From Isoetes taiwanensis (taxonomy: Eukaryota > Streptophyta > Lycopodiopsida > Isoetales > Isoetaceae), in NCBI GenBank assembly GCA_021234155.1, contig JAJEKV010000190.1:482973-546972 (forward strand): 64,000 bases of DNA, given 5' to 3'. Shown one piece after another: positions 23,486-33,602 of the stretch (the stretch's first letter is position 1; each line of letters begins with the position of its first letter). The notes under the pieces were generated by a model, which was given only the letters and a program-made list of their open reading frames with translations, searched no databases and was not told the origin of the DNA. The translations under genes and the position numbers were made by a program.

Positions 23486-24572
23486 GAAGTGTATTACGTC
23501 TTTTGGGAGGCCTCCCAGGCCTATAAGACGACATTATTATACATCATAGTCATAAAAAATTAGATGAGTTTCCAATTCCTCATCCAATTCCTCACTCTCA
23601 ATGCATCTTCTTCTTCTATTAGGGTATTTACATTTTTAGTACAACTCTCTCTATGCTGTAGAGTCTCAATTAAAAAGGATCCAATTCTATTTCCTTCCAA
23701 TCCAAAAAAGGTATGTAAATCAGGCACGTTGATGCCATATCTGTCTCGTATTATCCTATAGGCTGGACACTTAAGTATGACATGGTCTTCGTCTTCTATC
23801 TCATCTTTGCCGCATACTTTGCAGCATCTCATGGTTCTCGGAGTAGTACCCCATCTCCCAACCTCCACACCTAGATGGTGCGAGCTGAGCCGAATTCTGC
23901 TAATATTGTCCCTCTTCTTTATCGATAAGTTCTCCTTTAGATGTATTGCCTCATCCAATGTAGGATTCATATGCATCTTGTACAATATCATCTTAGTCTT
24001 TGGGCTCATCCACATTTTTCTTCTAACCTTTTCATAGACCCATGTTCTCAGGTTGTCAATGGAAATTGCCTCTTCCCACATGATATCCCATCTTTCAAGC
24101 CATGTCTTGACATCAGCAAACCATCCTTTATGTTCAGTGTTCAGGCAAGCATAATAAGGAATGTGTGTGGCATCCATCTTTTTTATTTTAGCAAGGTATC
24201 TAATGCATTTGAGTAAAGCTTCCCCTTCAAGTGGCATAGTGCCGCATTCGGCTAGCATCATCGGATATGGGGTTTGCGCCTTTATACCCAATTCCAGCCT
24301 GAGAAACTTCTTGTGTACCTGTTCAATATCATCCCAAGAGCCTTGTGGCAGCCCTGGTCCCCAAATTTTAGCCCCATATAATACTATGCTTTGGACTAGA
24401 GATTCATACAGTTTTTTTCTTTAGTGGCCATGCCCATATGTGGGTTTTCCTGTACATGCTTTGCATAGAATATACTGCCTTCTGCCCGCTTTCAATTCTT
24501 TGTTGTATGCATTGATGCCATTTATGATTCCTGCTAATAGTAAGTCCCAGATATTTATATGTCTCGCATATC
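23483..24572 (-). mobile_element. LINE A, 3' part (RT thumb and C-terminal zinc knuckle)
   Basis: Non-LTR retrotransposon on the minus strand. Its visible coding runs from ETYKYLG (just left of 24572) through the post-RT region LVQSIVLYGAKIWGPGLPQGS to a C-terminal domain (longest frame 23560-24291, 243 codons). A zinc-knuckle-like motif CKVCGKDEIEDEDHVILKCP (C-x2-C-x8-H-x4-C) lies in the C-terminal third. The 3' UTR holds a possible stem (GTCTTATAGG..., 23500-23533) and ends at an (AG)n tract. The reading frame has shifts (near 24290 and 24420), so the copy is dead. The RT half lies at 32760-33120, beyond an 8.19-kb insertion. Confidence 0.85.
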
Positions 24573-24640
24573 TAACAAGATTGCATATTAAACGGGAGCA
24601 AATCATTGAAACGAGAGCGAAAGGAATATTCCTTAAAGAT
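24573..24640 (+). repeat. Left terminal inverted repeat of the 8.19-kb element
   Basis: Begins TAACAAGATTGCATATTAAA and contains ACGGGAG, a palindrome AAGGAATATTCCTT (about 24619-24632) and AAAGATTCCC. It is imperfectly complementary to the right end over about 70 bp, with the outer 26 bp nearly perfect (two mismatches). Confidence 0.85.
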
Positions 24641-24959
24641 TCCCTTTTTTTTTACAAAAAGGGGGTAAAACGAGGTTAAAAAAAAAGATGCATGAAATTC
24701 TATTTTGACCCCCCCAAAAGTGACTAATTTTTTTGTGCAACGAAAGAATTGACTTTTTTAAAGTGTCATTTTTCTTAGCAAATAGAATGTTCTTGAAGTA
24801 TATTTTACGTGAGAAACCCTAATTTCAGAGGATAAAATATTTAACAAAAAATTGAAGTTAGTCCGTAACTGAAACTGTAGTATTCTCAAAATTTGAAGAT
24901 AGAATCTTCATATTCACATACAAAAATTTACGCCTTTTTCTAAGACTCCGCTTATGTAC

Positions 24960-27900
24960 AAAAGTGTGAGGAGGATGAGAGGAGGGATCTAGGACGCCAT
25001 CATATTCATTTATGCCATCCTCATCACCTTCACTTCTTTCATCGCCACTAGAGGAAGTGCTTGAGTTATCTTCCTCATCACTATCAACGATGGTGTAGCA
25101 TTGCCACCACCTTCTTCATCCTCTTCTTCGTAATTACAAGCTTTTTAAGCAAATTGATAGTCCTCTCAAAGTGTAGACGATTGTCGATTTCAATTTAAAA
25201 TCATAGCACAATATAGTCACGCCATTAAGGATCAGCTCATCCCTACAACCCACCTTCTTGACTTTCTTCCTTTTCCTTGGCTTCTCATTTCTAACTCATA
25301 TCTACCTTCAAAAGCATTTTCCGGAAATGTGTTGCAAGCCAATGAATCTTGATTCCTCCTTGACCGTGTCAAGCACTTTTACTATCTTGAAAGGTCGACC
25401 TTTGTCATCCTCCTCGCTTGGAAGAGCAATTAGCATATCCTTGGTAATTTCGTGGATATTACCTTGAGGCTCATTCCCTGCCTTTGGTCCGAGGTACATG
25501 ACTCGATCCTCATCTTCTTTCTACCAGCAGTGCTAATGTAGCACCGCTTGGACCTCGCTTTGGTGGGGGTTGATGGAAGGTGTTAGGCCATCGAAATGGT
25601 TCTTGCAACCTGCCTTAGAGCTATATTTTTCACAACAATTTTCTGTCGAGAAAGAAATTACTCCACCACATCCGATCTTCTTCTAAGAAGTACTTAAAGC
25701 CTCGAGGAAATTCCATTTTCAATGGCTTTTAAGGATGACTCGGGGTACTTTTCTTCCGCTTGGACTCTTAGGATTTTTGAGAGGAAGTTGTTCAAAGACG
25801 CTCTATGAAGGAAGTGTCCGAATATATTTAAGGAAGCTGCATCCCTCCGTGGACTCCAAATTAGTTGTGGTATACTTTTTCCCCCGTGAAGAAACTCGCC
25901 ATCCTTCAAGTAGAACTTGATGTGATGTTGAAAGGTGAGATCATTCAACTTGTTCACACGGCTTGTTCTCTCATTCAACGCTGAGAGAAAAACAAACTCT
26001 CTCAAATCAGCATCTCTTTAAGAAGATCGATCACCGGAGGGAGTGTAAGAATCTTCAATAATTCGAACTAATGTAGGAAGGGAGAAAGCCTTCTTCCTTC
26101 TAAGGCGCACTTAAAAAATCTGGCTGAACATTTGGTCAATCTGATCATGAGTGTGGCCTACAAGTAAGAAACCGAGCTTCACTTTTCTAAAGATCCCTAG
26201 CTCCACTAACATAGCACAAGATGCAAAGAGTGTTTGATTCTTGTTCTCCCTTGTAGTATTGTCAAGTTGCGTAAAGCACCGGGTGGTAATTGCTCTTGCT
26301 CGCATTGGACCTTGTTAAGAATTGTAATTGTGAGGTTCGGTCACCATGCAATTTGGATATGTCAAAAATACTTTGCACTTTAGACTTCCTTTGAAGACCA
26401 TAGCTCCTACAAGGTGGACCTTAACAAAACATTCCTCCGCACATCTTTTAGGAATGTTCAAGAAATGTGGTAGAGTAGTTTTTTGGTCCATTCCATCAAT
26501 CACAAATGCATATATATTGCAAAGGGACGCTCAAGAGCTTTTTTTCCGTGTTTGGCAAGCTTTCTTCTCTCTGCGCTTGTTGTTCACGCGATGTCCGGCA
26601 AGGTTCTCATTTGCAATAATATCTCAGAAGAAGAAATAAGGTCAAAGCATTTTTTTAAAACAAGTGAGAGATTGAAGAACATGAGCTTACTTCTTTCGAC
26701 CTCTGCCTTTGCGGTTTCTTTTGACTTTTAATTCGCACACCTTTGAGCAAACGGACATTCTCAGGTCTCCCCGAATTTTCACTAAACCGAATTCACTTTT
26801 CCACACCGGTGAAGTGTGAGTAAGAAGTGCAAGTCTCTTTGTACTCATTAAAAACATCTTTTTGGTGATGTTATCGCTTAAATGATACATGTTGTTTGTT
26901 AGGGCAGACTTCTCACATGTTTCTCTAAAATATTTCTCCATCCATGACACAAAGAAGAAGGGCATGCATGGTTACAACTCTTCTTGGTCCACAATGATCA
27001 TCAATTGCTGGATTTTTGTCCAAATTTTTGTGTATTCTAGACATTCTGTGGACCCTAAACGGTGGACAACCATAAAGCATTTCGCAAACTTCTTGACGGT
27101 TAATGTAGTGCAAGAAGGTGTTGCGGTCCGCCTTACATGATAGGCCAAGTAGGCATTCCGGGTCAGCCAATATCATTGAACTCAGAAGTTGTCTCTAATT
27201 GCTCGTAATTTAGACATGTTAAATTTGTTGATGCAACCCAATGAGCAGCATTTACTTCTTAAAAGTCTTCTCATTTTATGCTCGGCCCATAAGGTTTCTT
27301 CTTCTTACAGAGGAGCATGCTCTCACACCATAATCCACCTTGAATTTCTTGGTGGACTGGCTAGAGAACGTGTAATCTCGTTGCACTTCGTTGGTGTCTT
27401 CATCTTCTGAAGAGAGTTCTACTCTGGGGGTGACCTCCTCGCCCTTAGTGGTGTGCTTGTAGAGGAGAACAAACCACGGAAGCTGTGCCGGATAAGGCGG
27501 AGGTGCAAAGGTTTGAATGAAGGAGATGGGCCAGATATGATGTGCCAAATAAAGTTGTTGTAGCGCCTTCACAGGAGTTCGATCAAACATCTCTTTATAG
27601 CAGACCAAATTTTGCAAACCCATGTGTCACCACGCTTGTGTGAAGAGGAGTAGATGCCGCAGGTCGCCTTCATTTGTAGTGAAATCGTGGTGGGAGAAAC
27701 GATGGAGAATCTCGCAGCTTGAACGTCTTTGTATTCCCCGCATGTGTAAGTGAAGATGGAGAAACAACAAACTACGGAGGTAGTCCGTTCAAAAATTTGC
27801 TGAGGTCGAGCCATTGTAGTGTCTGGGATGGTACAAATGGTGGTGGAAGATTGCTACGCGGCAACGTGAGGGTTGGAAAGGTGGTGGCGGCCCTTCCTTC

Positions 27901-28053
27901 CCGGACTTGGAGAGGGTTGGAAAGGTGGTGGCGACTACTAGTTACCGACTCCTGAGTGTCTTCGAGAAGCAACAAAAGACCTTGTCGAGGTAGGTGTTGA
28001 AGAAGCATCTCCGCCTTGTGTTCCATCCGGCGTAGAGGTACTTGGGCAAACAA
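24960..28053 (-). pseudogene. DDE-like transposase, DUF7869-type motifs, broken
   Basis: Read on the minus strand. The likely N-terminal part is spread over 27276-28053 and 26925-27176 in several frames. The catalytic part is in one frame: RVNNKRREKKACQTRKKS then FVIDGMDQKTTLPHFL (26540-26460, first Asp), CFTQLDNTTRENKNQ (about 26265, second Asp), FLLVGHTHDQIDQMFSQIF (about 26165-26111, third acidic site), then FQHHIKFYLKDGEFLHGGK and LIWSPRR (25940-25850). A C-terminal piece GRPFKIVKVLDTVKEESRFIGL lies near 25400-25340 in another frame, and an acidic Ser/Asp/Glu tail near 25120-25000. The order DGMDQ...LDN..RENKN...GHTH..ID..FS matches, from memory, proteins annotated as DUF7869, which look like RNase H-fold transposases. 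A possible intron starts at GTAAGC near 26690. Stops at TGA (about 26530), TAA (about 26315) and others make it a pseudogene. Confidence 0.75.
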
Positions 28054-28487
28054 ATGGTGGTGGAAGTTTGTTCACGGCGGTTAACCATGTCAAACAACCG
28101 CAAAAATTGTGGGCTTGTTACTAACTCACAAGTCGATTGACTAATGATATTCGACAATACAAATGCTATTCGAATAGTATTTTGTGTGCGATTTGGTTGT
28201 GTGTGTGCAAGAATGCTATTCCGTATACACTTATCCGTGAGTGTTTGGACAAGACGTGATCTCGCATCACATAGAAAAACACAACCGGCAAAGGCCTACC
28301 TTTAAAAAGAAAATTCGAAAGCACCTCGCCATGCGTATTCCGCCAGAGATTTAGTCGCCAGCCCGAAATTTCTTCCGATCAATATACATTTGTCAGATTC
28401 CGATTTACATAGCGAAAATAATGGACAGGTAAGCATGTAAAGTACATAGTACGTCTTTCTTTTATTTTCTGATTTGCTTCTGTAGGC

Positions 28488-28809
28488 CAAAGTGTATTCC
28501 AGAATACACTTTGCCCATCTGGCGAAGAGCAAAGTGTATTCTGGAATACACTTTGCTCACTGGCGAAGTGCAAAGTGTATTCCTAATACACTTTGCCCTT
28601 TCGGTGAAGAGTAAAGTGTATTCCGGAATACACTTTACTCTACGCCTGAAGGGCAAAGTGTATTCCGGAATACATACACTTTACTCTTCACCCGAAGGGC
28701 AAAGTGTATTCCGGAATACACTTTGCTCGTCTCCAGATGGGCAAAGTGTATTCCGGAATACACTTTGCACGTCGCCAGTTGGCAAACTGTATTCCGGAAT
28801 ACGTTTTGC
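28488..28809. repeat. Array of eight palindromes, about 41-bp period
   Basis: Eight inverted repeats start at about 28488, 28527, 28571, 28608, 28654, 28699, 28741 and 28782. The shared core is GTGTATTCCGGAATACAC, flanked by AAAG/CTTT and mostly GCAAAG...CTTTGC. The copies at 28608-28641 (34 bp), 28699-28726 (28 bp) and 28741-28768 (28 bp) are perfect. Others have one central mismatch (CCAGAA), a 2-bp deletion (28571-28595), or an insertion in one arm (28654). The 10-14 bp spacers share a weaker pattern (TCTGGCGAAGAG, ACTGGCGAAGTG, CGCCTGAAGGG). The array sits between the starts of two divergent genes, so it probably contains their promoters or a binding platform. It is not a CRISPR: the repeats are palindromes with similar spacers in a plant genome. 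Confidence 0.9.
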
Positions 28810-28994
28810 TTGTATTTTTGAGAACGCTTGCTTTTTTGCACTAAAATAACACACTTTTTAGCTGCAACAGACAACTTTTTAGGTTAGAAATTACTCTTTC
28901 GAGTCCAATTAAGGCACAAGAAATTGACTTAGAGTGACAATATTTTAGCTTGTTTTCCCCCTTTTTTCCGGCCTTTAGGGCACAAGATTAGCTA

Positions 28995-31900
28995 ATGTTA
29001 TTCGAATACAAATTTCGCTTTGAAATGGTTGTTTTAAATGTTTCAAAGGGCGTGGAAGAAGCAAGCAAGAGGGCATCAAAGAAATCTCGAAGCCTAAAAA
29101 GCGCCCACACCCTCGGCACATATCGGCCGACAATGACGAGCCCGCCATTTACGAAACTATCAAACGCAATGGTTCGTGACCGGGGTGCAGATGGAAAATA
29201 CAAAGACACCGACGCTTTTTATGCGCCCCAGAAAAGTGCTTGGTAACAAAAGGTATGCCGACTCCGAAGTTTGTGAACCTTGGGACAATAAAAGATGTCT
29301 CCGAGGTTGCCGGGACAAGGAGGTCGTGGGAGGCTATCCTTCAAGACCTCCCAAGGCTTCATTGTTGTGGACATCGCATTCTTTAAAATTGTCGAGCAGC
29401 AACCACCGCAAGATCGCACAAATTCTTTTCACACTACCGAAAAACGGCCTGTGTTCATGTATTAGGCGGGTTTGTTCCAAAGACAAGCGAGGACTTTCCC
29501 TCGCCGCTGAGTCCGGCAGCAATCGATGGAGAAAGGTCACAATCACCACCTTCCGCTAGTTCTTCGTGGAGGTCATCGATGGAGGTTCCGAGGAACAAGA
29601 CGAGGAAGAACCCCCAATGCGCCAAAGAAACTTAGCGGACCAAGGGCAACGATAGTCGCTAAAGAACCAAAGAAACGAAAAGTACAAAGAGCTTGAAATC
29701 ACGTAAGTCCCCGAGGAAAGCTCAAAAACAAAAGGAAAAAGGAAAAAGCTCCCGGTTGCAATAAAGGAGAAGAAGGTTGATAAGACCTCCTCCGAAAGAA
29801 TGGAGGTTATTAACAGAGAAAAATTTGTACAAGGGGTAATTTATCTTCCGGTGACTAGCATGAGGTGCCCCAAAAGAATGAGTCCGGGCGAAAGGCCGCT
29901 TCAAGTTCGAAAAATTTATGTCGACCACTTAAGGAACTTGAAGGACGTAATTAGGAGCAATCCAAATGCTCATGTGGCCCCAATAGTTGTCCTTGTTGAC
30001 AGGAGCAATGCAAAACCCCCAGAATATGACAGAAAAAAACGCTAAAACATACACACACTACGCCTTGGGAGGAAATCATAGCTTCAAGGCAAGAAGGCAA
30101 ACCGTGACAAAGAAAAGAAAACCCCCTGTGTACCTCTCTTCTTGTGCGCAGCTTTTATGGTCTCACCGACGAGGAAGCAAAATTGTTGCCAACGCCCATA
30201 ATGCCGACAAACGAAAGTACAAATTAAAGATGAGCTTAAAATTATTAAGATCCGATTCATGCAATGGGGAGTACATGATTTTCAAGGAAAAATATGGAGA
30301 AGATTTGAAGAAACCGCATACTGCTAGAACTGAAGGAAGCGCGGCGCGTGGAGTGTCGCCTTTGGCACGATGAAGCTAATAAACGGCCTCTCATACCGCA
30401 TGACAACCGGTTTCAACTAGCCTTCGAGACGGCAGGTAAGTTTCTTTCAGATTCGAATAACCATGCGAAAACTAACCTTGTTTGTTACCGCGCGCAGATA
30501 TGGGACCTACAAAATGAAATTTTTACCATGTTCGAGCGTGGTGAATTAAAAAGTAAAGGGAAGGTCTCAGAAAAGAAGAAAGGTTCTGACGTCCCGAAGA
30601 AGGAAATGACGATCACGGTCTGGAGAGAAATGCAGGGCTTTACAGACGTGGACATACTAGAAAGGCTACTGCAGAAGGTCGTTGATAAAGAGTTTACGCT
30701 AGAAGAGATGTCCAAGGAACTGCACAAGTAAGAACGACAGAACTTTCATTTAAATTTTCCTTCCGGTTCTCCTGTGCAAGCCGGTTATGAAAATATGGTC
30801 TGGTGAGTCTTCAAATCTCGAGCGCAGTTGAAACGTTCTTTCTTTCAAGTTTTGAGTCATTGTTGCAGTTGTAACTCGTCATCTTCTATTCTGGAATACA
30901 TACTTACTATTCTGGAATACGATCTTGCAGGTACAAAACTAATATCAACTACCATGGTGGAGGACCGAGGCTGCTGAGCAAGGTTGAGTATCTCCATGTA
31001 GCTTACTGGAGTTTCGACGGGAAGCGTACCATGGAGCACTTTAACACAGCAGCCTGCCAAAATTTTTCTAATGTCCTGGAGTTCCCAGCAGTATTACAGA
31101 AGCTCCAGGACCCAAGTGCACAAGGCAAAATTGTGAATCATTACCAGAAGCCACAGAAGCTAATTAACCATATTCTGGATATGTTTTCACGTCCAGGAGA
31201 TTGGGTCCTAGATGCTTTCTCTGGCTCTGGTACAACAATAGCATGTGCACTTAAAAAGGGCCGTAATTGTGTTGCTGTTGACATTGATAGAGAGTCTGTA
31301 GACTTTATTAAGATGCGGTTGTCTGCTCTACCAACTCTACCAGATGAAAATCAAGAGTTGGGAGCCAAATCATCATCAGATTTTGCCAAAATGACATCTT
31401 CTGAGATCATAGATACCCGGATCGGGAACGTTTTCATCACGTGGACCTTCTCCCCGGAACCGGAACTGGAACGGGCGGGAACGGGAACTGCCGGAACGTG
31501 AATTTGAACCTTTTAATCTTAAAAATGGAGTTCCCAACTATTACACTTGTATTTTTTTACTTGCTTTACTTTGTTTCAAATTTATTTTACATGGAAATTA
31601 TAAACCTTAAATAGCAACACATGCTTAGTTCGTGCTCTTTTTGGAAGAGGACGTTCTGTTTGAGAAGGCTGCTCTTCCTCTGTCTCAAATTCCATCCTAA
31701 GAGAGAGAGTAGCACAATAAATAATTAGAATAGAAATAGAATGCACAAGAATGTTTATTTTATATTATATTACAAGTATCAGAAGTATCATTCTTTATTC
31801 AGAAGACAAAGACAAGTATTAGAAGAAAGACAAGTATCAGACAAGAATCAGAAGAACAAGTATCTATTCAAAGACAAAGACAAGTATCAGAAAGATAAAA

Positions 31901-32648
31901 AACGTGGTACCTGGAGGGCTTGGTTTGCAAGCTCCGCCTTCTGCACAAAAATTCAAAAAAGAATCAGAGAAACTAAATGATTTCAACCTCTAGACATGTA
32001 AATTTATGATTTCGACTTGTTTCCTTGTTAAAACTGTTGATTTCGACCTGTTTCTTGAAGAAAAAACTCAGACGTCACTATCTTCCGCCATATCCACGAC
32101 CGCCAATTTATTTTAGGTTTTATTTTCTTGTAAAATTTTACTTTTAGGTCATTTGATAATGTTGAAATTTTATTTTTCTTTTCCCATATTGGGAACATTG
32201 TAACCGGAACGTCGGGAACGGAGTTCCCAATGACGTTCCCGGTAAGATACACTTTGGGAACGTAAGGAGAAGTTCCCGGAACGCCTCAAGCATGGGAATG
32301 CGTGTTGGAACGGGAACGGAGTGCGGAACGGGGTTCCGGGTATCTATGTCTGAGATACAACCTCCTTTCAGAAGCTCTCTGGAAGATGAAGCTACCTTTA
32401 CAGAGCTCAAAGAAGTAGCTCTAGCTACTATTCCTGAAGAGACTATTGACACCAACAAAGATAAGATAGTGACAAAGGAGCAAAAAAATTTTATTTTTAC
32501 GTTTTTTGGATGTCCTCGAATTCATAGTAATATTCCTGGTGTATTAATGTCTGGAATTTTGCCATTTCCAAGTGCTCTTTTCTACAAATGCAAGATTATC
32601 ACTTCAAAAGAGCCCAAAATGCACGATAAAATATTTTGTTTCACTTGA
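28995..32648 (+). pseudogene. ParB-like domain plus N4/N6 amino-methyltransferase gene, broken
   Basis: Domain remains in order. An N-terminal region (28995-29560) in shifting frames includes MPTPKFVNLGTIKDVSEVAG and IVVDIAFFKIVEQQ. A ParB/sulfiredoxin-type domain follows: GVIYLPVTSMRCPKR, ERPLQVRKIYVDHL, HVAPIVVLVD (29800-30045), then YALGGNHSFKARR (about 30058-30098) and, after a frameshift, YGLTDEEAKLL and ANAHN (30150-30205). A linker helix region ends DILERLLQKVV..FTLEEMSKELH (30348-30727). An intron 30728-30930 (GTAAGA..TTGCAG) joins in phase. The methyltransferase end then shows motif X (QKPQKLINHILDMFSRPGD) and motif I (VLDAFSGSGTTIACA, about 31210-31255), then AVDIDRES. Motif X before motif I at the C-terminus is the beta-class order. 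The catalytic DPPY-type motif IV is not seen. Frameshifts and a hAT-like insertion at 31408 show that this copy is dead. Bacterial and phage proteins fuse ParB-like and methylase domains; a plant transposon doing so is, to my knowledge, not described. Confidence 0.78.
31408..32348. mobile_element. Non-autonomous hAT-like element, 941 bp, in the methyltransferase exon
   Basis: An 8-bp direct duplication TCTGAGAT flanks it (31400-31407 and 32349-32356). The ends are inverted repeats starting CATAGATACCCGGA. Inside each end the GGAAC/GTTCC phrase recurs many times (31425-31500 and 32200-32335), like the subterminal repeats of hAT transposons. The host frame reads MTSSE before the insert and QPPFRSSLEDEATF after it; with one TSD copy discounted the frame is continuous. 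It encodes nothing; its middle (31740-31970) is rich in an ACAAGTATCAGAA phrase. 8-bp duplications also occur in P and Merlin elements, so hAT is the likelier but not the only choice. Confidence 0.85.
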
Positions 32649-32689
32649 AATCCCCAACTTCTTTTGAAAATGATCATTTTTTAAATCCT

Positions 32690-32759
32690 GGTGTTTTTTT
32701 TAAGGGAATCTTTGAAACGGGAGTGATGCAACACTCCCGTTTAATTTGCAATCGTGTTA
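32690..32759 (-). repeat. Right terminal inverted repeat of the 8.19-kb element
   Basis: Complement of the left end, closing in TTTAATTTGCAATCGTGTTA. It also has its own internal stem: AAACGGGAG (about 32715) pairs with CTCCCGTTT (about 32734), with a TGATGCAACA loop, so this end alone can fold into a hairpin. Confidence 0.85.
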
Positions 32760-33120
32760 TCTCAACTTTTTCACCCAAATAGAGAAACCCCTATTCCTGC
32801 TTGAGCGCACCTACTGTCATGGTTTTAGACTTCTCTAGATTTACTTGCATCCCCGTTTTGTTACAGAAAGCAGCCAATTGATCAAGTAATTGCTGCATGT
32901 GTACCTGGGATCGTGCAAATAGCATCACATCATCAGCATATAAGAGCAATTGGATCACATATCCTTGAATCTCAGTGCCTCCATCACAGTTATTATGTAA
33001 CCATTCTTCCAGGCTGTCAATAAAGAGACCAAATATAGTAGGAGACAAGGGGCATTCTTGTTTAACTCCAATGTTACTTTCAACTGTATCTGGTATCTCA
33101 CTTTTGAATGGCATCGATAA
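32760..33120 (-). mobile_element. LINE A, 5' part: reverse transcriptase core
   Basis: The minus-strand frame 32791-33114 holds GVKQECPLSPTIFGLFIDSL and the catalytic box LLLYADDVMLFA, then VNLEKSKTMTVGALKQE, a stop, and GFLYLGEKVEI up to the insertion point of the 8.19-kb element. LINE A is 5'-truncated inside the RT domain near 33120, as is common for LINEs. It continues at 24572. The flank AACTTACCTTCAAAGT occurs twice on the right side (33130 and 33170), with (AG)8 between. Confidence 0.88.
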
Positions 33121-33602
33121 CTATACTAAAACTTACCTTCAAAGTAGAGAGAGAGAGAGAGTGTAGATAAACTTACCTTCAAAGTATGCTTATAAGAATG
33201 CTTTAGTTTACATTCTTAAATCTACCTATAAAAAGCAGTTTGATACCGGGCCTTCTCCTAAAAACAAGAAAGTTGAGTCATATTTTTTTGAAGACAATAC
33301 TGAGTCATTCTAATTTCAATGTCTACTTATAAATGGCAACACAATATTAAAATACAAATGTGAAGACTACTTTGGGTGATGCAGCATATATCACAATCGG
33401 GTTGAGAAATTCCATCTTACAAAGCTATGATAAACCAAATGGAAGCGGATTGACCTCCACTTATAAGTCGCATTTAATTAAAGTGGGACAAATCTCGCAA
33501 TTTGGGACTCAGACTGAAAATGAGACTTATACAAATTTTTTTTTTTGGATTGAATGCTTGAATAGATTTTTTTCTTAATAAAAACAACAATAACATTTAC
33601 AA

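Larger units (their letters stand above)
24573..32759. mobile_element. 8.19-kb TIR DNA transposon with divergent transposase and ParB-methyltransferase genes
   Basis: The ends are inverted repeats. Reading inwards, both carry GATTGCAWATTAAACGGGAG (left from 24579, right on the complement from 32753), and a second shared block AAAGATTCCC lies about 45-60 bp inside. The host sequence is LINE A: its RT ends in VEI on the right and resumes with the ETYKYLG codons on the left. Discounting the insert leaves exactly the 11-residue spacing seen in LINE B (VEIVKEYKYLG). The duplicated bases are TC, or up to TATC, so the target duplication is 2-4 bp. Inside lie a minus-strand transposase-like gene (24960-28053), a palindrome array (28488-28809) and a plus-strand ParB-methyltransferase gene (28995-32648). 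I know no named family with this gene pair; the closest general label is a DDE-type cut-and-paste transposon. Confidence 0.8.

Noticed and set aside
28488-28809. CRISPR array
   Set aside because: The repeats are palindromes, the spacers are short and alike, and the context is a plant transposon without cas genes.
28511-28874. Repeat proteins on both strands across the palindrome array (112 and 79 codons)
   Set aside because: They only translate the palindromes; the peptide repeats follow the DNA repeats on both strands.
30436-30497. 62-bp intron (GTAAGT..GCGCAG) in the ParB-methyltransferase gene
   Set aside because: Removing it would shift the frame away from the IWDLQNEIFTMFERGE text that is in frame with the upstream part, so reading through fits better.
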